Origin: Pseudomonas sichuanensis
GTDB lineage: Bacteria > Pseudomonadota > Gammaproteobacteria > Pseudomonadales > Pseudomonadaceae
DNA length: 64,000 bases
Direction of reading: 5' to 3'
NCBI RefSeq assembly: GCF_003231305.1
Contig: NZ_QKVM01000016.1
Location: 42,817-106,816, forward strand
Part shown: positions 49,810-60,699 of the stretch, piece by piece
Numbering within the stretch: position 1 is the first letter of the stretch
Layout: each line of letters starts with the position of its first letter
Notes under the pieces: generated by a model
Databases searched by the model: none
Told to the model about the DNA's origin: nothing
The model's input: only the letters and a program-made list of their open reading frames with translations
Translations under genes and position numbers: made by a program

Positions 49810-50592
49810 ATGCGCATCATCAATAGCCTGATCCTCGCTGGCGGCCTGCTGGCCTGTGGCGCCAGCCAAGCCGGTGACCTGCTGCAGTGGCAGAACAACA
49901 GCCTGACCTACCTGTGGGGCAAGAACTTCAAGGTCAACCCCGAAATCCAGCAGACGGTGACCTTCGAGCACGCCGATGCCTGGAAGTACGGCGACAACTT
50001 CTTCTTCCTCGACAAGATCTTCTACCAGGGCAAGAAGGACGCCAGTAACGGCCCGAACACCTACTACGGCGAGTTCAGCCCACGCCTGTCGTTCGGCAAG
50101 ATCTTCGACCAGAAGATCGAGTTCGGCCCGGTCAAGGACGTGCTGCTGGCCATGACCTACGAGTTCGGCGAGGGTGACACCGAGTCCTACCTGATCGGCC
50201 CAGGCTTCGACCTGGCCATCCCGGGCTTCGACTACTTCCAGCTGAACTTCTACCAGCGCACCACCGACGGCAGCCGCCCGGGCGACAACGTCTGGCAGAT
50301 CACCCCGGTGTGGTCCTACACCATCCCTGTGGGTTCGTCCGACGTGCTGATCGACGGCTTCATGGACTGGGTGGTGGACAACGACGAGAACCGTCGCGGC
50401 ACCTACCAGGCCAACCTGCACTTCAACCCGCAGATCAAGTACGACCTGGGTAAAGCGCTGCACCTGGGTGAGAAGCAGCTGTACGTCGGTATCGAGTACG
50501 ACTACTGGAAGAACAAGTACGGCATCAAGGACAGCGACGCCTTCACCACCGACCAGAACACCGCCAGCCTGTTGGTGAAAGTGCACTTCTGA
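49810..50592 (+). CDS. Tsx/OmpK-like outer membrane channel, copy 2
   Basis: The 260-residue precursor has a signal peptide ending CGASQA. The barrel sequence can be aligned with copy 1 throughout (TYLWGKNFKVNPEIQQTVTF; YYGEFSPRLSFGKIF; identical DNVWQITP) and also ends in KVHF. The two are evidently a tandem duplication. AAGGGAG precedes the ATG at 49810. Its own 352-base upstream region, unlike a simple operon spacer, suggests separate control. A terminator follows. Confidence 0.9.
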   Translation: MRIINSLILAGGLLACGASQAGDLLQWQNNSLTYLWGKNFKVNPEIQQTVTFEHADAWKYGDNFFFLDKIFYQGKKDASNGPNTYYGEFSPRLSFGKIFDQKIEFGPVKDVLLAMTYEFGEGDTESYLIGPGFDLAIPGFDYFQLNFYQRTTDGSRPGDNVWQITPVWSYTIPVGSSDVLIDGFMDWVVDNDENRRGTYQANLHFNPQIKYDLGKALHLGEKQLYVGIEYDYWKNKYGIKDSDAFTTDQNTASLLVKVHF

Positions 50593-50600
50593 TGACTGAA

Positions 50601-50635
50601 ACGAAACAGCGCCTCTAATTGAGGCGCTGTTTCGT
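50601..50635 (+). terminator. Terminator after porin copy 2
   Basis: ACGAAACAGCGCCTC, loop TAATT and the exact 15-base complement form a strong stem 9 bases past the stop codon. Confidence 0.88.
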
Positions 50636-50666
50636 TAGAGCATGTAGGAATAAACCTACATATAAC

Positions 50667-50969
50667 TCAGCCTTTTCTTACTTTTGAAAAACCTGTCCTG
50701 TAAATCAATATCAGCATTATTGGCAAAACCACGCCTACCGCCAACAAACCAGCCTCAACCTGAGCGTGGTCAAGCACCCGCCAGATATCCAGCATCAGCA
50801 TGAATCCATTGATCAGCAGCGCCACGCCAAACATGGCGCAACACCTGAGCAACGCCCCGACGCCCACGCCACTCATCAGGAACCACAGGCCCAGCACGCC
50901 CCAGGCCAGCGCGGTGAGCAGGTATAGCGCAAGATGATAGGCATCGTAGGTCAACACATTGCCAAACAT
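50667..50969 (-). CDS. Small hypothetical membrane protein
   Basis: The 100-residue protein has three predicted membrane helices (about 12-33, 40-61 and 72-90) and a basic C-terminus (RTGFSKVRKG), which puts the C-terminus in the cytoplasm. GAGG precedes the ATG at 50969. I do not recognise a family. It is alone on the minus strand, divergent from the sulfatase-type gene. Confidence 0.7.
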   Translation of the reverse strand: MFGNVLTYDAYHLALYLLTALAWGVLGLWFLMSGVGVGALLRCCAMFGVALLINGFMLMLDIWRVLDHAQVEAGLLAVGVVLPIMLILIYRTGFSKVRKG

Positions 50970-51118
50970 GTTTAGCCCTCGCCATTATTGAAAAAGAATG
51001 GCCTGAACTATAAAGGTGAAAATTCACTCAGCATACAGCGAAATTTTGACAAAACTTTTGCAAACACTCCGATACCCTGCCTGCTTTCCTGCACCCAATA
51101 AGGACATAGGCAGAACTC

Positions 51119-53051
51119 ATGCGTGCACCTCTCGCCGCCCCCTGGCGCTTCCTCATACTTTTGTGTTCTACCTGGTTCGGCGTTTTTCTGCTGACCCGAT
51201 TGGTCCTGTTGCTGGCTCACGCAGACGAGTTCAGCGGTAACTACTTCGCGGTATTTTTCACCGGCGCGCTGTACGACCTCAGTTTCCTCATCTATGCCGC
51301 CCTGCCGCTGGGCCTCTACCTGGCCCTGTGCCCAGCGTCGCTGTGGCGCACCCGGGCACACCGCTGGTTGATGCAGGGCGTGCTGGCCGTCAGCCTGTTC
51401 GTGATGCTGTTCGTCGCCGTGGCCGAATGGCTGTTCTGGGACGAGTTCGGCGTGCGCTTCAACTTCATCGCCGTCGACTACCTGGTGTATTCCAAGGAAG
51501 TGCTGGACAACATCCGCGAGTCGTACCCCCTGCCAACGCTGTTCGGCAGCCTCGCGGTGGCTGCCGTGGTGCTCTGCCTGCTGCTGCGCAAGCCACTGCT
51601 CGGCGCACTGTCCGCAGCGCCTGCCAACGGGCGCCAGCGCCTGGCCGGCGTTGCCGTGCTGGCGGTACTGTGCGGCGCCTCGGTACTGATCATCGACCAG
51701 CAGTTCCCGCGCAACCCGGATGGCAACGCCTACCAGCGCGAGCTGTCCAGCAACGGCCCATACCAGTTCTTCGCTGCCTTTCGCAACAACGAGCTGGACT
51801 ACACCCAGTTCTACGCCACCCTCGGCGCCGATGACGTCGGTGCCCAGATGCACCACGAACTGGCCGCCGCCAATGCCCGCTTCGACCTGCGCGAGCCCCA
51901 GGACATCCGCCGCCACATCAGCGCCAGTGGCCCGCAGCGCACGCCCAACATCATCCTGGTGACCATCGAAAGCTTCAGCGCCAAGTACATGGGCAGCAAC
52001 GGCGACCCGCGCAACCTCACGCCCAACCTCGACGTGCTGCGCAAGCAGAGCCTGTATTTCAACAATTTCTACGCCACCGGCACGCGCACCGACCGTGGCC
52101 TGGAAGCCATCACCCTGTCGATCCCGCCCACCCCCGGGCGCTCGATCGTCAAGCGCATCGGCCGCGAAAGCGGCTACGCCAGCCTTGGCCAGCAATTGGC
52201 GGCCGTGGGTTACGACGCGGTCTACGTCTATGGCGGGCGCGGCTACTTCGACAACATGAACGCGTTCTTCAGCGGCAACGGCTATCGCATCGTCGACCAG
52301 AGCAGCGTCGATGAAAGCGAAATCAGCTTCAAGAATGCCTGGGGCATGGCCGACGAAGACCTGTATCGCCAGGCGATCAAGCTGGCCGATGCCGACCACG
52401 CCACGCAAAAGCCGTTCTTCCTGCAGTTGATGACCACCTCCAACCACCGCCCTTACACCTACCCCGAGGGGCGTATCGACATCCCCTCAGGTGACGGTCG
52501 CGAAGGTGCGGTGAAGTACACCGACTACGCCATCGACCAGTTCCTGCAACAGGCCCGCAAAAAGCCCTGGTTCGACAATACCCTGTTCATTTTCGTCGCC
52601 GACCACACAGCCGGTAGCGCCGGCAAAGAGGACCTGCCGGTCGCCAACTATCAGATTCCGCTGTGGATCTATGCACCGAAGATGATCGAACCGGCCGAGA
52701 ACCCGACCCTGGCCAGCCAGATCGACCTGGCGCCGACCCTGCTCGGCCTGCTCAACCTGAGCTACACCTCGACCTTCTTCGGCCGCGACCTGCTCAAGGG
52801 CGACGACTTGCCACCCCGGGTACTGATCGGCAACTACCAGCACCTGGGCCTGTACGACGGCAAGGACCTGGCGATCCTCAGCCCACGCGGCGGCCTGCGG
52901 ATTCACCAGGATGCCCTGGGCAACAGCCATGAGACCACGGTGGGCGTGGACAACCCGCTGATCCGCCGGGCCATTGCCTACTACCAGAGCGCGGCCTACG
53001 GCTTCAGCCAGAACCTGCTGAGCTGGCGCCCGCAGGAGAAGCGCGTCACGG

Positions 53052-53062
<11 letters not shown>
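51119..53062 (+). CDS. LTA synthase/OpgB-type membrane sulfatase (phosphoglycerol or phosphoethanolamine transferase family)
   Basis: The 647-residue protein has five N-terminal membrane helices (to about residue 190) and a periplasmic alkaline-phosphatase-superfamily domain (about 270-600). Metal and catalytic sites are visible: [14 protein letters not shown] (Glu near 282), the nucleophile threonine in [12 protein letters not shown] near 319 and FVADHTAG near 494. The family transfers phospho-groups from phospholipid to lipoteichoic acid, periplasmic glucans or lipid A. In a Gram-negative, glucan decoration (OpgB-like) is the likeliest role. AAGGA precedes the ATG. Its 3' end overlaps the convergent yedI-like gene by 11 bases. 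Confidence 0.88.
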
Positions 53063-53960
<898 letters not shown>

Positions 53961-54092
53961 GTTTGCCTGTATCCCGTGGTTTGAGTGCTGCGGATTCTAG
54001 CCGAAAGTCGCTGCCTTGAGCGCCCGTCGGGGCGGGTGCTACCATGCCGGACCCCTCACGGAGGGGGCCATACACGAGGAAGACCCCCGACA

Positions 54093-54704
54093 ATGAGCAC
54101 CATTCGCGAGCGCAACAAGGAACTGATCCTGCGCGCGGCCAGTGAAGAATTCGCCGACAAGGGCTTCGCCGCCACCAAGACCAGCGATATCGCGGCCAAG
54201 GCCGGCCTGCCCAAGCCGAACGTGTACTACTACTTCAAGTCGAAGGAAAACCTCTACCGCGAGGTGCTCGAGAGCATCATCGCGCCGATCATGCAGGCTT
54301 CGACGCCGTTCAGCGCCGATGGCGACCCCAAGGAAGTGCTGAGCGCCTATATCCGCTCGAAGATCCTCATTTCCCGCGACCTGCCCCACGCCTCGAAAGT
54401 GTTCGCCAGCGAGATCATGCACGGCGCGCCGCACCTGTCGCCGCGCCAGGTCGAGCAGCTCAACGAGCAGGCCCGGCACAACATCGAGTGCATCCAGCGC
54501 TGGATCGACCGCGGGCAGATCGCCCACGTCGACCCGCACCACCTGATGTTCAGCATCTGGGCGGCGACACAGACCTACGCGGATTTCGATTGGCAGATTG
54601 CCGTGGTGACGGGGAAGGCCAAATTGGCCGACAGTGACTACGATGCGGCGGCCGAAACCATCATTCGCCTGGTGTTGAAGGGCTGCGAGCCCGAGGCGGC
54701 CTGA
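54093..54704 (+). CDS. RutR-like TetR-family regulator
   Basis: The 203-residue protein has an N-terminal TetR helix-turn-helix (TKTSDIAAKAGLPKPNVYYYFKSKENLY, about residues 29-56, given here in short form as TSDIAAKAGLP and VYYYFKSKE). The ligand domain is strikingly like E. coli RutR: SRDLPHASKVFASEIMHGAP and HHLMFSIWAATQTYADF. RutR senses uracil/thymine and also touches purine and glyoxylate genes. Lying between the purine-porin block and gcl, this regulator probably controls one or both; RutR-like boxes occur at the gcl promoter and between the porin genes. GAGGAA precedes the ATG. Confidence 0.88.
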   Translation: MSTIRERNKELILRAASEEFADKGFAATKTSDIAAKAGLPKPNVYYYFKSKENLYREVLESIIAPIMQASTPFSADGDPKEVLSAYIRSKILISRDLPHASKVFASEIMHGAPHLSPRQVEQLNEQARHNIECIQRWIDRGQIAHVDPHHLMFSIWAATQTYADFDWQIAVVTGKAKLADSDYDAAAETIIRLVLKGCEPEAA

Positions 54705-54717
54705 GCCACGGCGATAG

Positions 54718-54806
54718 CCCATTCGCGGGTAAACCCGCTCCCACAGACTCACCACAACCTTCAGCATTGTGGTGAGCCTGTGGGAGCGGGTTTACCCGCG
54801 AATGGG
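54718..54806. repeat. REP pair (GCGGGTAAAC type)
   Basis: CCCATTCGCGGGTAAACCCG and its inverse copy are separated by a short spacer that itself contains CTCACCAC and GTGGTGAG. It lies between the convergent TetR and GlcG-like genes. Confidence 0.9.
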
Positions 54807-54826
54807 CCGGTAGCGTCAATAAAGAA

Positions 54827-55267
54827 TCAGGCAGCCACTCCGGCATCCGCCGTCAGCCCCACCTCCTCGATCGCACTGATCGCACACTGCTCGTCGATAT
54901 CCGACGTATCCCCGCTGATCCCTACCGCACCCAGCACCTTGCCGTCCTGATCGCGAATCAGCACGCCACCCGGCGCCGGCACCACCGACCGCTCACCCAA
55001 GCCATTCAACGCGGCATAGAACGCCGGCCGCTGCTGCGAATCCAGCGCCAGCAGGCGCGAGCCCTTGCCCAGGGCCACTGCGCCCCAGGCCTTGCCGATG
55101 GCCACCTCCGGGCGCAGCAGGCTGGCGCCATCCTCCCGCTGCAGCGCAAGCAGGTGCCCGCCGGCATCCAGCACCGCCACGGTCAGCGGCGCTGCGTTGA
55201 TGTTGCGGCCTGCTGCCAGCGCAGCGTTTACCACGCCGACGGCGACTTTAAGGGTCAATGCGTTCAT
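54827..55267 (-). CDS. GlcG/HbpS-like protein
   Basis: The 146-residue DUF336 protein has AVLDAGGHLLALQREDGASLLRP in its core (the part AVLDAGGHLLALQREDGA is diagnostic), RSVVPAPGGVLIRD and GAVGISGDTSDIDEQCA. Relatives include GlcG of glycolate operons, PduO C-terminal domains and heme-binding HbpS; catalytic function is uncertain. AGAGGACC precedes the ATG. It is divergent from gcl, and the control region between them holds a TTGTATACAA site for each side, tying it to glyoxylate metabolism. Confidence 0.88.
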   Translation of the reverse strand: MNALTLKVAVGVVNAALAAGRNINAAPLTVAVLDAGGHLLALQREDGASLLRPEVAIGKAWGAVALGKGSRLLALDSQQRPAFYAALNGLGERSVVPAPGGVLIRDQDGKVLGAVGISGDTSDIDEQCAISAIEEVGLTADAGVAA

Positions 55268-55348
55268 GAAAAGGTCCTCTTCTTGTTGTGAGAAGCCCTG
55301 AGGGCAGTTGAAAACCGATGGGAGAATAGAACACAACAGAGATATGTT

Positions 55349-55358
55349 TTGTATACAA
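55349..55358 (-). promoter_or_regulatory. TTGTATACAA operator facing the GlcG-like gene
   Basis: This perfect palindrome lies 82 bases upstream of the GlcG-like start, in the gcl divergent region. It is identical to the sites at 43461-43470 and 55489-55498. Confidence 0.7.
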
Positions 55359-55443
55359 TAATTTGACGCAATCGTACCAACTGCGACGAAATGCCGCTTT
55401 TCAAAGGCCCGAGCGCCAATCGGAGCCTGCCGACGAAAATGGA

Positions 55444-55473
55444 TTGACCTTTGGGTCGAAGCGTGAATACACT
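55444..55473 (+). promoter_or_regulatory. Candidate gcl promoter overlapping a RutR-like box
   Basis: TTGACC (55444-55449), an 18-base spacer and TACACT (55468-55473) form a plausible sigma-70 promoter. TTGACCTTTGGGTCGA (55444-55459) matches 13 of 16 bases of the E. coli RutR box, so a RutR-like protein would cover the -35. Confidence 0.5.
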
Positions 55474-55488
55474 CTGTCGCAAAGCAAG

Positions 55489-55498
55489 TTGTATACAA
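55489..55498 (+). promoter_or_regulatory. TTGTATACAA operator before gcl
   Basis: This perfect palindrome is 25 bases upstream of the gcl start, just downstream of the probable transcription start, where a repressor would block elongation or initiation. Confidence 0.72.
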
Positions 55499-55523
55499 TT
55501 ACAAAATCGATGAGGCACAAACC

Positions 55524-57299
55524 ATGAGCAAAATGAGAGCAATCGATGCAGCCGTTCTGGTCATGCGCCGTGAAGGTGTAGATACCGCGTTCGGCATTCC
55601 TGGCGCCGCGATCAACCCGCTTTACTCGGCCCTGAAAAAAGTCGGTGGCATCGATCACGTCCTCGCTCGCCACGTCGAAGGTGCCTCGCACATGGCCGAG
55701 GGCTACACCCGCGCCAACCCGGGCAACATCGGCGTATGCATCGGCACCTCCGGCCCTGCCGGCACCGACATGGTCACCGGCCTGTACAGTGCGTCGGCCG
55801 ACTCCATCCCGATCCTCTGCATCACCGGCCAGGCGCCGCGTGCCCGCCTGCACAAGGAAGACTTCCAGGCCGTCGACATCACCAGCATCGTCAAGCCGGT
55901 GACCAAGTGGGCGACCACCGTGCTGGAGCCGGGCCAGGTGCCTTATGCGTTCCAGAAGGCCTTCTATGAAATGCGCACCGGCCGCCCAGGCCCTGTGCTG
56001 ATCGACCTGCCGTTCGACGTGCAGATGGCCGAGATCGAATTCGACATCGACGCCTACGAGCCGCTGCCGGTCAACAAGCCGTCCGCCACCCGCGTGCAGG
56101 CCGAGAAAGCCCTGGCCCTGCTCAATGACGCCGAACGCCCACTGCTGGTAGCCGGCGGCGGCATCATCAACGCCGACGCCAGCGACAAACTGGTCGAGTT
56201 CGCCGAACTGACCGGCGTACCGGTAGTCCCGACCCTGATGGGCTGGGGCACCATCCCTGACGACCACGCACTGATGGTAGGCATGGTCGGCCTGCAGACC
56301 TCGCACCGCTACGGCAACGCGACCATGCTCAAATCCGACCTGGTATTCGGTATCGGCAACCGCTGGGCCAACCGCCACACCGGCTCCGTCGACGTCTACA
56401 CCGAAGGCCGCAAGTTCGTGCACGTGGACATCGAGCCGACCCAGATCGGCCGCGTGTTCACCCCGGACCTGGGTATCGTCTCCGATGCCGGCAAGGCGCT
56501 GGACGTGTTCCTTGAAGTGGCCCGCGAGTGGAAAGCCGCCGGCAAGCTGAAGTGCCGCAAGGCCTGGCTGGAAGACTGCCAGCAGCGCAAGGCGACCCTG
56601 CAGCGCAAGACCAACTTCGACAACGTCCCGGTCAAGCCACAGCGCGTGTACCAGGAAATGAACGAAGTGTTCGGCAAGGACACCACCTACGTCAGCACCA
56701 TCGGCCTGTCGCAGATCGCCGGCGCGCAGTTCCTGCACGTGTACAAGCCACGCCACTGGATCAACTGCGGCCAGGCCGGCCCGCTGGGCTGGACCATCCC
56801 TGCAGCCCTGGGCGTGGTCAAGGCCGACCCGAAACGCAAGGTTGTCGCGCTGTCCGGTGACTACGACTTCCAGTTCATGATCGAAGAGCTGGCAGTGGGT
56901 GCGCAGTTCAACCTGCCGTACGTCCACGTGCTGGTGAACAACGCCTACCTCGGCCTGATCCGCCAGGCGCAGCGTGGCTTCGACATGGATTACTGTGTAC
57001 AACTGGCGTTCGAGAACATCAACTCCACCGACGCCGCCACCTACGGTGTCGACCACGTCGCCGTGGTCGAAGGCCTGGGCTGCAAGGCCATCCGCGTGTT
57101 CGAACCGGCCGAGATCGCCCCTGCCCTGCTCAAGGCGCAGAAGATGGCCGAAGAGTTCCGCGTACCGGTCGTGGTCGAAGTGATCCTCGAGCGTGTCACC
57201 AACATTTCCATGGGCACCGAGATCAACGCGGTCAACGAGTTCGAAGACCTCGCCCTGGTCGGCAACGACGCGCCAACCGCCATCTCGATGCTCGACTGA
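55524..57299 (+). CDS. gcl: Glyoxylate carboligase
   Basis: The 591-residue thiamine-diphosphate enzyme condenses two glyoxylate to tartronate semialdehyde and CO2. [13 protein letters not shown] has valine at residue 51, the position where nearly all other ThDP enzymes have glutamate; this is the hallmark of Gcl. The ThDP/Mg site is [14 protein letters not shown] near residue 445 followed by [11 protein letters not shown]. It also has an FAD-binding middle domain. It heads the gcl-hyi-glxR-ttuD-pyk operon. Confidence 0.96.
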   Translation: MSKMRAIDAAVLVMRREGVDTAFGIPGAAINPLYSALKKVGGIDHVLARHVEGASHMAEGYTRANPGNIGVCIGTSGPAGTDMVTGLYSASADSIPILCITGQAPRARLHKEDFQAVDITSIVKPVTKWATTVLEPGQVPYAFQKAFYEMRTGRPGPVLIDLPFDVQMAEIEFDIDAYEPLPVNKPSATRVQAEKALALLNDAERPLLVAGGGIINADASDKLVEFAELTGVPVVPTLMGWGTIPDDHALMVGMVGLQTSHRYGNATMLKSDLVFGIGNRWANRHTGSVDVYTEGRKFVHVDIEPTQIGRVFTPDLGIVSDAGKALDVFLEVAREWKAAGKLKCRKAWLEDCQQRKATLQRKTNFDNVPVKPQRVYQEMNEVFGKDTTYVSTIGLSQIAGAQFLHVYKPRHWINCGQAGPLGWTIPAALGVVKADPKRKVVALSGDYDFQFMIEELAVGAQFNLPYVHVLVNNAYLGLIRQAQRGFDMDYCVQLAFENINSTDAATYGVDHVAVVEGLGCKAIRVFEPAEIAPALLKAQKMAEEFRVPVVVEVILERVTNISMGTEINAVNEFEDLALVGNDAPTAISMLD

Positions 57300-57356
57300 T
57301 TGCCTGACGCCCCCGTGCACCGGCGTGCCGGGGGCCCTCATTGCAAGGAGACAACC

Positions 57357-58139
57357 ATGCCTCGCTTCGCTGCCAACCTGTCCATGCTGTTCACCGAACA
57401 GGACTTCCTGGCCCGCTTCAAGGCCGCCGCCGATGCTGGCTTCAGCGGTGTCGAATACCTCTTCCCGTACGATTTCAGCGCCGCCGAGATCAAGCAGCAG
57501 CTCGACGCCCACGGCCTGACCCAGGTGCTGTTCAACCTGCCGGCCGGTGACTGGGCCAAGGGTGAGCGCGGCATCACCTGCCACCCGGACCGCGTCGAAG
57601 AGTTCCGCGCCGGCGTCGACAAGGCCATCGAATACGCCAAGGTGCTGGGCAACACCCAGGTCAACGCCCTGGCCGGTATCCGCCCGCAAGGCCCGGACTG
57701 CGCCACCGTACGCAAGACCTTCGTGGAAAACCTGCGCTACGCCGCCGACAAGCTCAAGGCCGCCGGGATCCGCCTGGTCATGGAAATGATCAACACCCGC
57801 GACATCCCTGGCTTCTACCTGAACACCACCCAGCAGGCCCTGGAAATCCAGGCCGAAGTGGGCAGCGACAACCTGTTCCTGCAGTACGACATCTACCACA
57901 TGCAGATCATGGAAGGTGACCTGGCCCGCACCCTGGAAGCCAACCTGCCGCTGATCAACCACGTGCAGTTGGCCGACAACCCGGGCCGCCACGAACCCGG
58001 CACCGGCGAGATCAACTACCGCTTCCTGTTCGAGCACCTGGACCGCATCGGTTACCAGGGCTGGGTGGGCGCGGAGTACAAGCCCAAGACCACCACCGAG
58101 GCGGGTCTGGGTTGGCTGAAGACTCACAACGCTATCTAA
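57357..58139 (+). CDS. hyi: Hydroxypyruvate isomerase
   Basis: The 260-residue TIM-barrel protein of the AP-endonuclease-2/xylose-isomerase class interconverts hydroxypyruvate and tartronate semialdehyde. Metal-ligand glutamates and histidines lie in LVMEMINTRDIPGF, LQYDIYHMQIMEGD and HVQLADNPGRHEPGTGEI. AAGGAG lies 7 bases before the ATG at 57357. It follows gcl by 57 bases and links Gcl output to hydroxypyruvate for the TtuD branch. Confidence 0.95.
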   Translation: MPRFAANLSMLFTEQDFLARFKAAADAGFSGVEYLFPYDFSAAEIKQQLDAHGLTQVLFNLPAGDWAKGERGITCHPDRVEEFRAGVDKAIEYAKVLGNTQVNALAGIRPQGPDCATVRKTFVENLRYAADKLKAAGIRLVMEMINTRDIPGFYLNTTQQALEIQAEVGSDNLFLQYDIYHMQIMEGDLARTLEANLPLINHVQLADNPGRHEPGTGEINYRFLFEHLDRIGYQGWVGAEYKPKTTTEAGLGWLKTHNAI

Positions 58140-58174
58140 CGGCTGAGCGCAGGCCCCTGTTGAACACAGGACAC

Positions 58175-58261
58175 TGTGGGAGCGGGTTTACCCGCGAACA
58201 CCGGCGAAGCCGGTGCCATCCACCGCAGTGCCTGCTTCGCGGGTAAACCCGCTCCCACAGG
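58175..58261. repeat. REP pair inside the gcl operon (hyi-glxR gap)
   Basis: TGTGGGAGCGGGTTTACCCG and its inverse copy flank an ACCGGCGAAGCCGGT hairpin. Lying between operon genes, it may protect the upstream mRNA from 3' exonucleases or reduce downstream expression. Confidence 0.9.
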
Positions 58262-58315
58262 GACCTGTACAGCCTGCTCCAGCGAGATTCAACAATTACA
58301 ACGAGGTAATCTCTC

Positions 58316-59209
58316 ATGGCTAAAATCGGTTTCATCGGCACCGGCATCATGGGCAACCCCATGGCCCAGAACCTGCAAAAAGCAGGTCACAGCATCTTCG
58401 TATCGACCCACCACGACGCAGCTCCGGCCAACCTGATCGCCGCCGGCGGCGTGGCCCTGGCCAACCCCAAGGAAGTGGCCCAGGAAGCTGAATTCATCAT
58501 CGTCATGGTGCCCGACACCCCGCAGGTCGAAAGCGTCCTGTTCGGTGAAAACGGCGTTGCCGAAGGCGTGGGCCCGAACAAGGTCGTGATCGACATGAGC
58601 TCGATCTCGCCGACCGCCACCAAAGCCTTCGCCGAGAAGATCAAGGCCACCGGCGCCGCCTACCTGGACGCCCCGGTGTCCGGCGGTGAAGTCGGCGCCA
58701 AGGCCGCCACCCTGAGCATCATGGTCGGCGGCTGCCCGAAAGCCTTCGAACGCGCCCTGCCGCTGTTCGAAGCCATGGGCAAGAACATCACCCGCGTCGG
58801 CGGCAACGGTGACGGCCAGACGGCCAAGGTCGCCAACCAGATCATCGTCGCCCTGAACATCCAGGCCGTTGCCGAAGCCCTGCTGTTCGCGGCCAAGAAC
58901 GGCGCGGATCCAGCCAAGGTGCGTGAGGCCCTGATGGGCGGCTTCGCCTCCTCGAAGATCCTCGAAGTACATGCCGAGCGCATGATCAAAGGCACCTTCG
59001 ACCCAGGCTTCCGCATCAACCTGCACCAGAAGGACCTGAACCTGGCCCTGCAAGGCGCCAAGGAGCTGGGCATCAACCTGCCCAACACCTCCAATGCCCA
59101 GCAAGTGTTCAACACCTGCCAGGCCCTGGGCGGCGGCAACTGGGACCACTCGGCGCTGATCAAAGGCCTGGAGCACATGGCCAACTTCTCGATCCGCGAC
59201 GACAAGTAA
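58316..59209 (+). CDS. glxR: Tartronate semialdehyde reductase
   Basis: The 297-residue enzyme of the 3-hydroxyisobutyrate dehydrogenase family reduces tartronate semialdehyde to D-glycerate. The NAD(P)-binding FIGTGIMGNPMAQNL is at residues 6-20, substrate-binding DAPVSGGEVGA is near 120, and the catalytic lysine is in GQTAKVANQ near 170. A REP pair separates it from hyi, yet it has no obvious promoter of its own. Confidence 0.95.
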   Translation: MAKIGFIGTGIMGNPMAQNLQKAGHSIFVSTHHDAAPANLIAAGGVALANPKEVAQEAEFIIVMVPDTPQVESVLFGENGVAEGVGPNKVVIDMSSISPTATKAFAEKIKATGAAYLDAPVSGGEVGAKAATLSIMVGGCPKAFERALPLFEAMGKNITRVGGNGDGQTAKVANQIIVALNIQAVAEALLFAAKNGADPAKVREALMGGFASSKILEVHAERMIKGTFDPGFRINLHQKDLNLALQGAKELGINLPNTSNAQQVFNTCQALGGGNWDHSALIKGLEHMANFSIRDDK

Positions 59210-59215
59210 GGCCCA

Positions 59216-59298
59216 ATCGCGGGGCAAGCCCGCTCCCACGATTAAGAGCATCAAGTGGCGTGGGAGCGGCGGTGCGCCGATGCGACTTGCCCCGCGAT
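59216..59298. repeat. REP pair inside the gcl operon (glxR-ttuD gap)
   Basis: ATCGCGGGGCAAGCCCGCTC and a diverged inverse copy (GTGGGAGCGGCGGTGCGCCG then ACTTGCCCCGCGAT) lie between glxR and ttuD. Confidence 0.85.
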
Positions 59299-59424
59299 GA
59301 ATTTCACACCGCCTGGGTGTCAGGCGGTGACCCCGAGCAACACCCGCCCCTGGTTCGGCCTGCACGGAGGCAGTTCCAGGGGCGTTTTTGATTCTGCAGA
59401 ACAACAATAATCTGGGAGCCTGCC

Positions 59425-60699
59425 ATGTCGGTCGATCCACAAAAACTCCTGCGCGAGCTGTTCGACACAGCCATCGCCGCCGCCCACCCCCGTCAGGTCC
59501 TCGAACCCTACCTGCCCGCCGACCGCAGCGGCCGGGTCATCGTCATCGGTGCAGGCAAAGCCGCCGCCGCCATGGCCGAAGTGGTCGAAAAGAGCTGGCA
59601 GGGCGAAGTCTCAGGCCTGGTCGTCACCCGCTACGGCCACGGCGCCAACTGCCAGAAGATCGAAGTGGTCGAAGCCGCCCACCCGGTCCCCGACGCCGCC
59701 GGCCTGGCCGTGGCCAAGCGCGTGCTCGAGCTGGTCAGCAACCTCACTGAAGACGACCGCGTCATCTTCCTGCTCTCCGGCGGCGGCTCGGCCCTGCTGG
59801 CCCTGCCCGCCGAAGGCCTGACCCTGGCCGACAAGCAGCAGATCAACAAGGCGCTGCTCAAGTCCGGCGCCACCATCGGCGAGATGAACTGCGTGCGCAA
59901 GCACCTCTCGGCGATCAAGGGCGGCCGCCTGGCCAAGGCCTGCTGGCCGGCAACCGTCTACACCTATGCGATTTCCGACGTACCCGGCGACCTGGCCACG
60001 GTCATCGCCTCCGGCCCTACCGTGGCCGACCCGAGCACCTCGGCCGATGCCCTGGCGATCATCAAGCGCTACAGCATCGACGCCCCCAAAGCCGTCATCG
60101 ACTGGCTCAACAACCCGGCCTCCGAAACCGTCAAGGCCGACGACCCGGCGCTGGCGCGCAGCCACTTCCAGCTGATCGCCAAACCCCAGCAGTCGCTGGA
60201 GGCCGCCGCCGTGAAGGCCCGCCAGGCCGGCTTCAGCCCGCTGATCCTCGGCGACCTGGAAGGCGAGTCGCGGGAAGTGGCCAAGGTCCACGCCGGCATC
60301 GCCCGGCAGATCGTCCTGCATGGCCAGCCGCTGAAGGCCCCGTGCGTGATCCTCTCCGGCGGCGAGACCACCGTCACCGTGCGCGGCAACGGCCGCGGCG
60401 GACGCAACGCCGAGTTCCTGCTCAGCCTCACCGAAAGCCTCAAGGGCCTGCCGGGCGTGTACGCCCTGGCCGGTGACACCGACGGCATCGACGGCTCGGA
60501 AGAGAACGCCGGCGCCTACATGACCCCGGACAGCTACGCCCGCGCCGAGGCCCTGGGCCTGTCGGCCAGCGACGAGCTGGACAACAACAACGGCTACGGC
60601 TACTTCGCCGCCCTCGATGCGCTGATCGTCACCGAGCCGACCCGCACCAACGTCAACGACTTCCGCGCCATCCTGATCCTCGAGACTCCGCAATCATGA
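59425..60699 (+). CDS. ttuD: Glycerate 2-kinase / TtuD (MOFRL family)
   Basis: The 424-residue protein has an N-terminal DUF4147 domain (VIVIGAGKAAAAMAEVVEKS, LLSGGGSALLALPAEGLTL) and a C-terminal MOFRL domain (SGGETTVTVRGNGRGGRNAE, AGDTDGIDGSEENAGAY). It is often annotated hydroxypyruvate reductase after TtuD of tartrate operons, but this fold is that of class II glycerate kinases, which give 2-phosphoglycerate. In this operon that product would pass to enolase and the adjacent pyruvate kinase. GGGAG precedes the ATG. It overlaps pyk by 4 bases. Confidence 0.92.
   Translation: MSVDPQKLLRELFDTAIAAAHPRQVLEPYLPADRSGRVIVIGAGKAAAAMAEVVEKSWQGEVSGLVVTRYGHGANCQKIEVVEAAHPVPDAAGLAVAKRVLELVSNLTEDDRVIFLLSGGGSALLALPAEGLTLADKQQINKALLKSGATIGEMNCVRKHLSAIKGGRLAKACWPATVYTYAISDVPGDLATVIASGPTVADPSTSADALAIIKRYSIDAPKAVIDWLNNPASETVKADDPALARSHFQLIAKPQQSLEAAAVKARQAGFSPLILGDLEGESREVAKVHAGIARQIVLHGQPLKAPCVILSGGETTVTVRGNGRGGRNAEFLLSLTESLKGLPGVYALAGDTDGIDGSEENAGAYMTPDSYARAEALGLSASDELDNNNGYGYFAALDALIVTEPTRTNVNDFRAILILETPQS

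Noticed and set aside
55401..58127. Minus-strand open frame of 908 codons opposite gcl and hyi
   Set aside because: It spans two well-identified genes and their control region, and its translation is low-complexity and His/Val/Gly-rich as expected for an antisense shadow.
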